Shown here piece by piece: positions 20,336 through 29,339 of a stretch of 64,000 nt of DNA. The stretch lies in NCBI GenBank assembly GCA_963730225.1, contig CAVSQX010000002.1, forward strand, positions 1,271,287 through 1,335,286. The letters run 5' to 3'. Both the position numbers and the translations under genes were made by a program. The notes beneath the pieces were generated by a model. The model was given only the letters and a program-made list of their open reading frames with translations, was not told the DNA's origin and searched no databases. Numbering within the stretch: position 1 is the first letter of the stretch; every line of letters begins with the position of its first letter. Source of the DNA: CAVSQX01 sp963730225 (GTDB lineage Bacteria; Planctomycetota; Phycisphaerae; Tepidisphaerales; Tepidisphaeraceae).

Positions 20336-21226
20336 ATGCCGCAGAATGTTTTGATCGCAGACGATTCCATGTCGATGCACGAGTTGGTTCGGGTGCACCT
20401 TCAGCGTGATGGCTTGGCGCTGCATTGCGTCAACGACGGTGAATCGGCTCTTTCCGCGGCGGCGTCGCTGCGGCCGGAATTGATTCTGCTGGATGTTGAC
20501 ATGCCGCGCCTGGACGGATTTGAAGTCTGCAAACGGCTCAAGGCCAATTCGATGACGGCGGGGGTGCCGATTATTTTTCTCACCGCCGACGCCGTCGCCA
20601 TGGACAAGGTCAAGGGGTTGGATCTGGGGGCGGCCGATTACATCTGTAAGCCGTTCAAGCCCGACGAGCTGCGGGCACGGGTGCGATCGGTGCTGCGAGC
20701 CAAGCATCAACTGGACAAAACCGCGCTGGTCGATGCGTTGAGCGGCTGCTGGAACCGGGCCTATTTTGACGTGCATCTGCCGGTGCAACTCTCGGCGGCC
20801 AAGCGATCGGGTCTGCCGCTGGCATGCATCGTGGCGGATGTGGATCGGCTGCGGGCCATCAACGCTCGTCATGGCCAATCCGCCGGCGACGACGTGCTGA
20901 AATCCATCGGACGAATTCTTCTGGGCGGCTGCCGGGCTGCGGATATCGTTTGTCGGCTGCAAGAGGGAACGTTTGCCATCCTGATGCCTGGAACCGCCAG
21001 CAAGAGCGCCGCCCAGATTGCCGAGCGGCTGCGCAGCGAAATCGAGCGGCAGCTGAAATTCAGTGGATCGACCGAACTTCATGCGACGTGCAGCTTCGGC
21101 GTGGCCGACACGCTCAGTACGCCGCAGACGCTGGTTGATCGCGCCGACGCCGCGGCGTGTTGGGCCAAGCGCGAAGGACGCAATTGCGTTTCCGTCTCGC
21201 GCTGCACAGATCGGCAGGCGGCCTGA
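20336..21226 (+). CDS. Response regulator REC-GGDEF with degenerate GGDEF motif
   Basis: A 296-residue protein. The REC domain (residues 1-120) has acidic residues at IADD, the phospho-acceptor in LILLDVDMPRLDG, the conserved Thr (FLTAD) and Lys (CKPFKP). The C-terminal domain follows the GGDEF fold (ALSGCWNRAYFD, ACIVADVDRLRAINARHGQSA), but the signature position reads RLQEGTFAI instead of RYGGDEFAI. So diguanylate cyclase activity is unlikely; it may bind GTP or c-di-GMP or act as a protein-interaction output. Start ATG 20336 has AGGAG 8 nt upstream. It sits directly downstream of the hybrid kinase. Confidence 0.8.
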   Translation: MPQNVLIADDSMSMHELVRVHLQRDGLALHCVNDGESALSAAASLRPELILLDVDMPRLDGFEVCKRLKANSMTAGVPIIFLTADAVAMDKVKGLDLGAADYICKPFKPDELRARVRSVLRAKHQLDKTALVDALSGCWNRAYFDVHLPVQLSAAKRSGLPLACIVADVDRLRAINARHGQSAGDDVLKSIGRILLGGCRAADIVCRLQEGTFAILMPGTASKSAAQIAERLRSEIERQLKFSGSTELHATCSFGVADTLSTPQTLVDRADAAACWAKREGRNCVSVSRCTDRQAA

Positions 21227-21280
21227 CGGCAACGCCCGGGCTTGACGCTTGGCCCTTGCCCGCCGACCATTCCCTCGGGA

Positions 21281-22974
21281 ATGAACGCGGGCAAATGGCA
21301 TGGACGCATTTTGCTGCTGCTGGCCGGTGTGGCGCTGCTGACGGCGGCCTTCGCCCCGGTCGGGCAGTTCTATCTCGCCTGGATCGGCCTGGTTCCCTGG
21401 CTGTTGGTCGTCGCGAATTGCAAATCCTATCGCTCCGCTTTCCTCTGGAGCTGGCTGGCCGGAACTCTCTTCTTCATCGCCAACATGTGGTGGATGGCGT
21501 ACGTCACCCTTCCGGGCATGATCGCGCTGATGGGGCTGCTGGGAATTTTCTGGGGATACGCCGGCGTCATCATTCGCGGCGGAAGATTGCTGGTGGCGCC
21601 CAAAGACGGTGGACGGTTTGCATTCCTGCGAATCGCCCTGATCGCCGCCATCTGGGTCGCTGCAAGCGAATGGTTTCGCGGAAGTTGGCCGTGGAGCGGA
21701 TTGCCGTGGTTGTATCTGGGATACACCCAGACGCCGGTGCTGGCGGTCTGTCAAATCGCGGACATCACCGGCGTCTGCGGAATCTCGTTTCTGATCGCGA
21801 TGTGCAACGCCTGGCTGGCGCTGCTGGCGCTCAATGGCTGGAGCATCCGCGGACTGCGCACTTCGGCGATCGTCTCGGCGGCACTGGTGGCGGCGACGTG
21901 CGGCTACGGGCTGTTTCGCCTGCAACATGAGCCGCTCACCGCCGGTCCGGATGTATTGGTCGTGCAGCCGAACTATCCGCAGGACAATTCTGGTCAGAAA
22001 GGGGCGGACCCGGTTCAGATGTTGGATTTCCACTTCCGCGAAACGCGCCGGATGCTTGCGATGCCTGGCGGAATCGATCTGGTGGTTTGGTCGGAAACGA
22101 TGATGCCGCCGATGAACGCGCAATCGATGCAGCATTATCACGAATTGGTGAAGTCGGGATCGGCCGACCAGTGGAGCAAGGATTTCACGTGGTTACTGGA
22201 TTGGTCGCAGCGCGGGGCAATGCAAATCGCCCAGCAATTTCACGTAGGCCTGCTCACCGGCGGGGAATACTGGGACGATTTTCATCCCGAGGCTGGATCT
22301 GAAATGGCGGCCGATCGCCGCAACGTCACGTACTTTTACGATCGGCAGGGGAACTTCAGCGATCTGCGCTACGACAAGATTCACCTGGTTCCCTTCGGCG
22401 AGTTCACGCCGTTTCGATACACGATTCCATGGTTGTATCGATTGATGGTTCGCATGGGCCCCCCCGACATGCAGTATTATTTCTTGCAGGCCGGAAGCGA
22501 GGATCGACTGACGGTCTTCCCGTTGCAGCACCGGCAGGCGGGCCGCCGTGGCGGCTGGTGACGCCGATCTGTTTTGAGGACATTGATGCCCCGCTGTGCG
22601 CCCGGATGTTTCGTCCGTCGGCCGACGATCCGGACCGCAAACGGGCCGACGTGCTGGTGAATGTGACCAACGACGGCTGGTTCCACGCCAACGAGAACGC
22701 GCAGCATTTGCAGGCGGCGACGTTTCGCAGTATCGAGAACCGTGTTCCAACCGCGCGGGCGGTGAACACGGGCATCAGCGGCTTCGTCGACCCGCTGGGA
22801 CACACCAGCGGATTGATCGAGCCGCGCACCGAAGGAACGAGCGTCGGAGTGCTGATGCTCTGCTCGCGGGTGACGTTTTTCACGCGGCACGGAGAGGTTT
22901 TTGCCTTGGGCTGCGCCATCGTGACGGTTTTGACGGTGCTGGGATCGCTGGTGGCATGGATGATGGGAAAATGA
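21281..22974 (+). CDS. lnt: Apolipoprotein N-acyltransferase (one frameshift)
   Basis: Inner-membrane enzyme that adds the third acyl chain to lipoproteins. Several N-terminal TM helices (LLLLAGVALLTAAFAPVGQF, LFFIANMWWMAYVTLPGMIA) precede a periplasmic nitrilase domain with the Glu region (DLVVWSETMMPP), the Lys region (YDKIHLVPFGEFTPF) and the catalytic Cys (LVTPICFEDIDAP). NVTNDGWFHANENAQHLQAA and a final TM helix complete the family pattern. The frame breaks near 22545 between FPLQH and the GGPPWRLVTPICFED segment, so the Cys-bearing half is in a second frame. Start taken as ATG 21281. It lies on the plus strand with the downstream HEAT lipoprotein gene, a plausible substrate. Confidence 0.85.
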
Positions 22975-22999
22975 TCCTGAGGATTTTTAGGAAAGAGCT

Positions 23000-24002
23000 A
23001 TGCGGCACTTATTCGTATTTGCAGCGGCGGCGTTGATCTTGGGTGCATGCGGTTGTGCGGCGCGCTCGCCATCGCAGCCAAGGGAATTTCTCCCCAAGCC
23101 GCTGCCGCCGGTGCCCCCGTTGAAGCCGATGCCGATCGACGCTGGATTGCAGGCGCAGGCGAAGGCGGAAGTGCTGGCAACGCTCAAGTCGTCCGATCCG
23201 GTGTTGCGGGCGCACGCACTGGAGGTGGTCAAGACGGCGAATCTGCCCGATGCCGGGACGCTGATCATCGCGGCGATGGACGATCCGTCGCCGCTGGTGC
23301 GCAAGGCGGCGGCGCTAGCGGCGGGGGAGCTGCGTGTGACGGCGGCCAAGGATCGGCTGCTGGGCGCGCTGGACCAGGCGAAAACGCCGCAGCGCATGGC
23401 GACGATCTTCGCGCTGCATCGGCTGGGGGACACGGAGTATTCGCATGAATTTGAATCGACGGCCGCCGATCCCAGCCCGTACGTGCGTGCCGACACCGCT
23501 TTCATGCTGGGCCTGCTGGGCGAGAAAAGCGCGACGCCGATCTTGCGCCACATGATGGACAAGGATCCCGACCCGTCGGTTCGTCTGGAGGCGGCGGCCG
23601 CGCTGTGGAGAATGGACGATGAGTCGGGGCTGGACGATTTGGTCGGAGCGACCATCAGCATCTATCCGGACGATCAAAAAATCGCGCTGTTTGCCTTGGC
23701 CTCGCCGCGCGATACGCGGGTGCTGGGACACATCGAAGGGCAGCTGACCAACGATGATCTGGGCGTTGCCTTGGTGGCAGCGCGGGCGGCGGGAGTGCTT
23801 GCATCGGACGACGGCTACGGCGTGGCGCTCCAAGGCGCGAGCCGACCCAGCGTCGTCTAATCGGGCGCTGGCGGCGATGGCAATGGGCGATATCGGCCGA
23901 TCCGATGCTCAGCCCGTTTTACAGAAATTGCTGGCAGACGCCGATCCGGATGTGCGCCTGGCGGCCGCGGGAGCATTGCTGGAAATCGGAAAAAATCACT
24001 GA
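23000..24002 (+). CDS. HEAT-repeat lipoprotein (one frameshift)
   Basis: About 333 residues. A lipoprotein signal peptide (MRHLFVFAAAALILGACGC) ends in a lipobox-like GACGC. Then come at least six HEAT/PBS-type repeats, for example DPVLRAHALEVV, DPSPLVRKAAALAAGEL, DPSPYVRADTAFMLGLLG and DPDPSVRLEAAAALWRM. After a frameshift near 23840 a last set follows (RALAAMAMGDIGRSDAQPVL, DADPDVRLAAAGALLEIG). Probably an envelope scaffold for protein-protein contacts; the partner is unknown. ATG 23000 has AGGAAAG upstream. Confidence 0.75.
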
Positions 24003-24057
24003 CATTTCCCCCGCGCGATCCGCCCCATTCAGCTCCGCGTGAAAGCACGCCGGGCTC

Positions 24058-24990
24058 TCAGCGACGCAACAAAACATCCGCCACGCCCAGCCCGCAGAGC
24101 ACCAGGCTGATGACGCCGTTGACCGTGAAGAACGCCACGTTGACTTTGGAGAGGTCGGTCGGCTTCACCAGAGAATGTTCGACGATCAGCAGGACGGCGG
24201 CGGCGGCGACGCCGATCCAGTAGAGGGTTCCCAGTTCGGGCGTGGATCGTCCCAGCAGAACCAGCATGGCCAGGCAAGCCAGGTGCGTCAGGCGGGCCAC
24301 CTTCAGCGCCGATCCGATGCCCAGTTTGGCGGGGATTGAAAAAAGCCCCTGCTGCACGTCGAAGGCGTAATCCTGACAGGCGTAGATGATGTCGAAGCCG
24401 GCGGTCCAAAGCAGAACGGCCGCGAACATGTACAGCGGTGGAGCGTCGATCGTTCCCTTGACGGCGATCCACGCGCACAGCGGCGCCAACGCCAGCGCGG
24501 CGCCGAGATAAAAATGGCAAAGCCGGGTGAAGCGCTTGAGAAACGGATAGCCGCCCAGAAAAATCAGCACCAGCGGGGAGAGCGCCGGCGGCCAGAAATT
24601 GCGGTAAAAAAACCAGAATCCCGCGGCCGAGGCGATGAAAACAATCGCGCAGAGAATCATGGATACTGCGACGAATCGGACGCTCAATCGGCCGCTGGGA
24701 AGGGCGCGGCGGGCGGTGCGAGGATTCTTCGCATCGCTGTCGGCGTCGAAAAGACGATTGGCGGCCATGGCAAATGTTCTCGCCGCCACCATGCACAGCA
24801 CGATCAATCCGAGTTGCCCGAGCTTCAGACCGCCGGGCGATCGGGAGGCGGCAAGGACGGTCGCAAGAATTGCCCAGGGGAGAGCAAAGACGCTGTGATG
24901 GAGTTTGATGTCGCCGGCCAGCGCGGAAAAGCGGTGGACGATGGACGATGGAGGATGGAGGATCGAGGATGGCAAGGCAGACGGCTCCAC
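24058..24990 (-). CDS. ubiA: UbiA-family polyprenyltransferase (menaquinone/ubiquinone type)
   Basis: A 310-residue multi-pass membrane prenyltransferase that attaches the isoprenoid tail to an aromatic quinone precursor. The first Asp-rich motif is NRLFDADSDAKNPRT; the second region is YACQDYAFDVQQG. It begins at GTG 24990, one base after the ubiX stop, so the two are translationally linked. The first ~15 residues (LPSSILHPPSSIVHR) are encoded by a CCATCCT-word repeat, before the conserved FSALAGDIKLHHSVFALPWA. Given the clustered ubiX, ubiE and ubiD homologues, it probably acts in menaquinone synthesis (MqnP-like role possible), but sequence alone cannot separate UbiA, MenA and MqnP. Confidence 0.8.
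   Translation of the reverse strand: MEPSALPSSILHPPSSIVHRFSALAGDIKLHHSVFALPWAILATVLAASRSPGGLKLGQLGLIVLCMVAARTFAMAANRLFDADSDAKNPRTARRALPSGRLSVRFVAVSMILCAIVFIASAAGFWFFYRNFWPPALSPLVLIFLGGYPFLKRFTRLCHFYLGAALALAPLCAWIAVKGTIDAPPLYMFAAVLLWTAGFDIIYACQDYAFDVQQGLFSIPAKLGIGSALKVARLTHLACLAMLVLLGRSTPELGTLYWIGVAAAAVLLIVEHSLVKPTDLSKVNVAFFTVNGVISLVLCGLGVADVLLRR
24936..24972. repeat. CCATCCT/GAGGATGG-word repeat inside the ubiA 5' end
   Basis: On the plus strand the words GGACGATGGACGATGG then GAGGATGGAGGATCGAGG run in tandem. Read on the minus strand they encode the N-terminal SSILHPPSSIVH of the UbiA-family protein. Relatives occur at 32614-32667, 39271-39358 and 60694-60738. Confidence 0.75.
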
Positions 24991-24991
24991 C

Positions 24992-25591
24992 CTAGTCGCG
25001 CGGGACGAGACGATTTTTCTTCGGATCCCACCGCGTCTCCATGGCGTGCGGCACCGCAAGCAAATCGAGTAATTTGCCCGCGACGAAATCGACGATCTCA
25101 CCGATCGTCGTCGGATTGAGATAAAACCCCGGATTCGCCGGAGCCAGGATCACGCCGGCGTCGGTGAGAGTTTTGTAATTGTTGACATCGATCGGCGAAA
25201 GCGGCATTTCGCGATGGACGAGAATCAGCCGGCGGCGCTCCTTGAGCGTCACGGCGGCGGCGCGGGCGATGAGATTGTCGCCGATGCCGTGGGCGACGGC
25301 CGCCAGCGTGTTGCTGCTGCACGGAACGATCACCATGCCATCGTGCAGAAAACTTCCGCTGGCGATTTTCGCGCCGACATCGTTGTAGTTGTAGAGCGTG
25401 ATCGTGTGTTTGTCGGAGCCGGCCAGCGTCGGCAGATCGGGCGTTTCCATTCCCAGTTCATCGTGCAGCAACCGCCGGCCCAGCGGTGAAATCACCAAAT
25501 GTACGTGCACGCCTGCCGCGACCAAACCCTGAAGAAAACGTTGGGCGTACAACGCGCCGCTGGCGCCGGTGATAGCAGTGACGATATTCAC
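24992..25591 (-). CDS. ubiX: Flavin prenyltransferase UbiX
   Basis: A 199-residue flavoprotein that makes prenylated FMN, the cofactor of UbiD-type decarboxylases. N-terminal flavin-binding AITGASGALYAQRFL, the VIVPCSSNTLAAVAHGIGDN loop, EMPLSPIDVNNYKTLTDAG and PANPGFY are all family hallmarks, and length is typical. It is followed after one base by ubiA; ubiD lies 2.1 kb away on the same strand. This supports a prFMN-dependent decarboxylation step in quinone synthesis. Confidence 0.93.
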   Translation of the reverse strand: MNIVTAITGASGALYAQRFLQGLVAAGVHVHLVISPLGRRLLHDELGMETPDLPTLAGSDKHTITLYNYNDVGAKIASGSFLHDGMVIVPCSSNTLAAVAHGIGDNLIARAAAVTLKERRRLILVHREMPLSPIDVNNYKTLTDAGVILAPANPGFYLNPTTIGEIVDFVAGKLLDLLAVPHAMETRWDPKKNRLVPRD

Positions 25592-25630
25592 GATGACATC
25601 ATACGCAAAAATGAGCCGGAGAATCCAGAA

Positions 25631-25894
25631 TTATCCATTGACGCGCGGCGGCGATTTCAGTTCTCGTATCGGCTCGCCGCATTCGGAACATCGATCCCGG
25701 CTGTGGCGAAGATCGTATCCGCAGCGCATGCACAAGCCGTGACCGAGTCGGTGGCGGTCGCGGCGTATGGCCATCAAAAGCCACGCCGTCCAAACCAGCC
25801 CACCGAGCAGGGAAAACAATCCGCTGGCGATCATCGCAACCCGAACCACCGGCAATGCGGCGTTGGGGGCGACGGTGAATGCGGCAAGCAGCAT
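25631..25894 (-). CDS. Small membrane protein with a C-terminal zinc ribbon
   Basis: An 87-residue protein from ATG 25894, 5 bp after the ubiE stop. Two hydrophobic stretches (MLLAAFTVAPNAALPVV; IASGLFSLLGGLVWTAWLLM) are followed by a zinc ribbon CMRCGYDLRHSRDRCSECG. The same ribbon type occurs at 7144-7422. Function unknown; its place within the quinone gene run suggests co-transcription, not necessarily a shared pathway. Confidence 0.65.
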   Translation of the reverse strand: MLLAAFTVAPNAALPVVRVAMIASGLFSLLGGLVWTAWLLMAIRRDRHRLGHGLCMRCGYDLRHSRDRCSECGEPIRELKSPPRVNG

Positions 25895-25899
25895 GGCGG

Positions 25900-26706
25900 T
25901 TACACGCGCACTCCACGATAGCACACACAGATGCCAAACGTCATCGGGAATTGCTCGACACGGTTGAATCCGGCGGCCGTCAGCATTTCCGCCATCCGCG
26001 GCCGATCGATGAACGTGCGCACGCTTTGCGGAAGATATTTGTACGCCCCGGTTTTGTCGCCGCTGATAAGCGTGGCGGTGCGCGGAAGAATCTGGCGAAA
26101 GTAAAAATTAAAAAGCCCGCGCATCAGCGGGTTGGTGGGTGTCGAAAACTCCAGCAGAATCACGCGCCCGCCCGGCCGCAGAATGCGATGGAATTCGGCG
26201 ATCGCCGCGCTCGGATCCACGACGTTGCGAATGCCGAAGGCGATGGAAACAACGTCACAGCACTGATCGGGTAGCGGAAGTGACTGGGCGTCGCCGTTGA
26301 CATAGCGGATGCAACTGGCCAAATCGTTGAAGCCGCCCTTTCGGCGTGCCAGCGGAAGCATCTCGAACGTGAAATCGACGCCGATGTACTGGGGATCAGG
26401 CAATTCGTTCAGCGGCGTCGATCCCAAAAAATCTCCGACGCTCCGAAACGCTTCGATCAAATCTCCCGTGCCGCAGGCGACATCAACGACCACCTCGCGC
26501 GGCTTGAGGCCCGCCAGCTTCACCGCTTTCCTTCGCCATCCCTGATCCATCCACAACGTGTGCAGCCTGTTATTCAGATCGTAACTGGGCGCGATCGCCG
26601 CAAACATCTGCTGAACCCGCCGGCGTTTGTCCGCGACGATGTGCGGATTCTTCAGCAAATCGTCGTCCCAAGCGGAGTTTTTTTCGGGGATTGTGGCTTG
26701 GACCAT
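25900..26706 (-). CDS. ubiE: UbiE/MenG-type quinone C-methyltransferase
   Basis: A 268-residue SAM-dependent methyltransferase that methylates demethylmenaquinone or its ubiquinone equivalent. Motifs seen are FAAIAPSYDLNNRLHTLWMD, motif I VVVDVACGTGDL, GVDFTFEMLPLARRK, VNGDAQSLPLPDQCCD, AFGIRNVVD, and the C-terminal SGDKTGAYKYLPQSV. Start ATG 26706 (MVQATIPEK) is chosen because upstream codons are antisense to the dat gene. Head of the minus-strand run ubiE - zinc ribbon - ubiX - ubiA, divergent from dat. Confidence 0.9.
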   Translation of the reverse strand: MVQATIPEKNSAWDDDLLKNPHIVADKRRRVQQMFAAIAPSYDLNNRLHTLWMDQGWRRKAVKLAGLKPREVVVDVACGTGDLIEAFRSVGDFLGSTPLNELPDPQYIGVDFTFEMLPLARRKGGFNDLASCIRYVNGDAQSLPLPDQCCDVVSIAFGIRNVVDPSAAIAEFHRILRPGGRVILLEFSTPTNPLMRGLFNFYFRQILPRTATLISGDKTGAYKYLPQSVRTFIDRPRMAEMLTAAGFNRVEQFPMTFGICVCYRGVRV

Positions 26707-26829
26707 TGGAATCTGAATCCGCGGATTATAAGATGTGAGCCGGGAACCGCCCAATATCACAACATGTTTCACGTTGAAGAGCTTCCCGCTGAATCGGCGG
26801 GCCGATTCTGGGCAGAAAATGTGTCTCCG

Positions 26830-27702
26830 ATGAACGAATCGATCTGGCTGAACGGAAAGATCGTGCCGATGAGCGAGGCGCGGCTGGGCGTGGAGGATCG
26901 GGGTTTTCAGTTCGCCGACGGGGTTTACGAAGTGATTCGGCTCTACGGCGGCAAGCCGTTTGCGCTGGAAGCGCATCTTCAGCGGCTGTGGAACAGCGCG
27001 GTGGAAATTCAGCTCACGCCTCCGCTGACGACCGACGCCCTGGCGAAGGAAATTCAAAAACTGATCGCGCACGTCGGGGCAACCGATGGGATGATTTATC
27101 TGCAACTGACCCGGGGTGTAGCACCGCGCGGGCATCTGTTTCCCGAGATCGCCGAACCCACGCTGCTGTTTTACATCCGGCCTTTGAGCGAAGCCATTGG
27201 CGTGGGCGAAGGAGTGAAACTGCTGGCCGTCGCCGACGATCGGTGGAAGCGCTGCTGGATCAAGTCGATCGCGCTGCTGCCGAACGTATTGGCGAAAAAT
27301 GCCGCGGTGGCGGCGGGGGCGGACGAGGCAGTTTACATCGACAGCGGTTTTATCACCGAATGCGCCTCGAGCAATTTTTTTGCGGTTATTAATGAAAAGC
27401 TGGTGACGCATCCGGTGGGAAGCAAGGTGCTGCCGGGCGTGACGCGGGCGGTGATTTTGAAGTTGGCCGAGGAAATGGGCATCGAAGTGGACGAGCGGGC
27501 AGTGCGGGAAGAGGAGGCGCCGCGCGCCCAGGAAATTTTCATCAGCAGCACAACGCGCCAGATCGGTTGGGTTTCGCGCTGGAACGATATTTACATCGGA
27601 CGGGGTTGTTGCGGGCCGATCACGTTGGCGCTGCATGAACGATTACAGCGGCACATCCACCGCGAGACCGCCGCCGAGCCCGCGAAAATCATGGCGGGTT
27701 AG
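26830..27702 (+). CDS. dat: Class IV PLP aminotransferase, probably D-amino-acid transaminase
   Basis: A 290-residue fold-type IV enzyme. EDRGFQFADGVYEVIRLY near residue 22, TRGVAPRGHLFP, and the PLP Lys in WIKSIALLPNVLAKNAA agree best with D-amino-acid transaminases, which supply D-Glu or D-Ala to the cell wall. Other landmarks are GFITECASSNFFAV and KVLPGVTRAVIL. Branched-chain aminotransferase or aminodeoxychorismate lyase are alternatives within the family. ATG 26830 gives MNESIWLNGKIVP. It converges on ubiD with a 4-bp overlap of stop regions. Confidence 0.75.
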   Translation: MNESIWLNGKIVPMSEARLGVEDRGFQFADGVYEVIRLYGGKPFALEAHLQRLWNSAVEIQLTPPLTTDALAKEIQKLIAHVGATDGMIYLQLTRGVAPRGHLFPEIAEPTLLFYIRPLSEAIGVGEGVKLLAVADDRWKRCWIKSIALLPNVLAKNAAVAAGADEAVYIDSGFITECASSNFFAVINEKLVTHPVGSKVLPGVTRAVILKLAEEMGIEVDERAVREEEAPRAQEIFISSTTRQIGWVSRWNDIYIGRGCCGPITLALHERLQRHIHRETAAEPAKIMAG

Positions 27703-29255
27703 AATCCGTACTCGCTCCAGCGTCGTCGAATCAATTCCAAGGTGGCCGCATCGAACTCCAGCTCCGCGGGCCACCGCCGCACTGTACCTTCAGCGGACCA
27801 TTTCACCGTCGCATCAAATCCAACCTTGCTTCCAGCCCCCAATTCGGGACTGGCATGATCGAGAATATCCACCGGTCCGCGGACGAACTCGCTGTCGCGG
27901 GCCGGATCGCAATTGCTGAAGAGGTGGAACAGCACATCCTGCTCGTCGTGAACGTTCACGTGATGGTCCACGACGATGATGAACTTCGTGAACGACATCT
28001 GCCCCGCGCCCCAGACGGCGTGCATCACGCGCCGGGCCTGGAACGGATATTCCTTGCGGATTTTCAGAAACGCGCAATTGTGGAACACGCCGGAAATGGG
28101 AAGGCTGTAATCGACGATGTCCGGAATCATCATCTGTAGCAGCGGCAGAAAAATCCGCTCGGTGGCCTTGCCGAGGAAATAATCCTCCATCGGCGGTTTG
28201 CCGACTACCGTCGTCGGATAAATCGGGTTTTTGCGGTGGGTGATGGCCGTGACGTTGAAGACCGGATACCAGTCGGCCAGCGAATAAAAACCCGTGTGAT
28301 CGCCGAACGGGCCTTCGAGAAGTTTTTCTTTCGGGTCGACAAAACCCTCGATGACGATTTCGGCGTTGGCGGGAACTTCCATGTCGATCGTGCGGCAGGG
28401 AACCAGCTCGATGCCGCGGCCGTTGAGAAAACCGGCGAAAAGCAGTTCTTCGATTCCCGGCGGTAGCGGGGCGGTGGCGGCGTACGGCAAAACGCTTTCG
28501 CCGCCCAGCGCGATCGCCAGCGGCATCTTCTCGCCGCGCGATTGGTACATGCGAAAATGCCGGGCGCCGTCGTGGTGCATGTGCCAGTGCATCGCGCATT
28601 TTCGGGGCCCGAAAACCTGAACGCGGTACATGCCGATGTTGCGGTCGCCGGTGTCGGGATTTTTGGTGAAGACCCCGCCGAAGGTGATGTATTTCCCGCT
28701 GCCGCGCGGGGCCGATTCCGCCGCGGATTTGTCGAACACCTGCCCGCTGTTCAGATCGCCGTCGAGCGGCCAGCATTGGATGATCGGAAGGCGATTCAGA
28801 TCGGCCTGCTCGCCTTCGAGAACGACCTGCTGGCAAATCCCGCTGCGCACCGATTTGGGCGGGAAGCTGGCCATTTTCATCAGGTCGGGCAGCCGCTTCA
28901 TTTTTTCCATCAGCGTGCTGGGAATTTCCGGCTTGACCAGTTGCTGCACGCGCTGAGCCAGCGCGGTGAGATTTTCGGTCCCCAGGGCCTGGTTGACGCG
29001 CCAGTAGCTTCCGAACGTGTTGATGGCCACCGGAATGTCCGAGCCTTGTACGTTTTCAAACAGCAGCGCTTTTCCACCGAGATTTCCCGCCGCCGATTTA
29101 TCCAATTCCTGATGGCCATGCGGAGCGGGAGTTTTGCAGTAACGATCGGCGATCGCGGCGATTTCCAGTTTCGGCGAAACGCTGGCTTTGACGCGCATCA
29201 GCTCGCCGGATTGCTCCAGCAAATTCAGAAAATCCGCGAAGCTCTCACTGGGCAT
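27699..29255 (-). CDS. ubiD: UbiD-family decarboxylase
   Basis: A 518-residue prFMN-dependent decarboxylase. The N-terminal FADFLNLLEQSGELMRVK, the central KYITFGGVFTKNPDTGDRNIGMYR, the metal/cofactor region HWHMHHDGARH, EIVIEGFVDP / EGPFGDHTGFY (the ExxE-like acidic residues) and the C-terminal VVDHHVNVHDEQDVL are family signatures. Start ATG 29255 (MPSESFADF) is preferred over a longer frame. Together with ubiX, ubiA and ubiE nearby it indicates a quinone pathway; in planctomycetes a futalosine-type menaquinone route would use such a decarboxylase, but early mqn genes are not in this window. Confidence 0.9.
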   Translation of the reverse strand: MPSESFADFLNLLEQSGELMRVKASVSPKLEIAAIADRYCKTPAPHGHQELDKSAAGNLGGKALLFENVQGSDIPVAINTFGSYWRVNQALGTENLTALAQRVQQLVKPEIPSTLMEKMKRLPDLMKMASFPPKSVRSGICQQVVLEGEQADLNRLPIIQCWPLDGDLNSGQVFDKSAAESAPRGSGKYITFGGVFTKNPDTGDRNIGMYRVQVFGPRKCAMHWHMHHDGARHFRMYQSRGEKMPLAIALGGESVLPYAATAPLPPGIEELLFAGFLNGRGIELVPCRTIDMEVPANAEIVIEGFVDPKEKLLEGPFGDHTGFYSLADWYPVFNVTAITHRKNPIYPTTVVGKPPMEDYFLGKATERIFLPLLQMMIPDIVDYSLPISGVFHNCAFLKIRKEYPFQARRVMHAVWGAGQMSFTKFIIVVDHHVNVHDEQDVLFHLFSNCDPARDSEFVRGPVDILDHASPELGAGSKVGFDATVKWSAEGTVRRWPAELEFDAATLELIRRRWSEYGF

Positions 29256-29339
29256 GAAATGAATCGTACCACAAGGCCCGTTGCGTTGACGCATCGCCGC
29301 GGCGGTGGCATCATGGCGGGCGGTTAAACGCGGCTACGG

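Noticed and set aside
24936..24972. Possible CRISPR or simple tandem array of CCATCCT words
   Set aside because: Units are 7-8 nt without spacers, occur as inverted arms elsewhere, and no cas genes are present.
25900..27636. Very long minus-strand frame starting at 27636
   Set aside because: Its first half is antisense to dat; only the part from ATG 26706 (UbiE) is supported.
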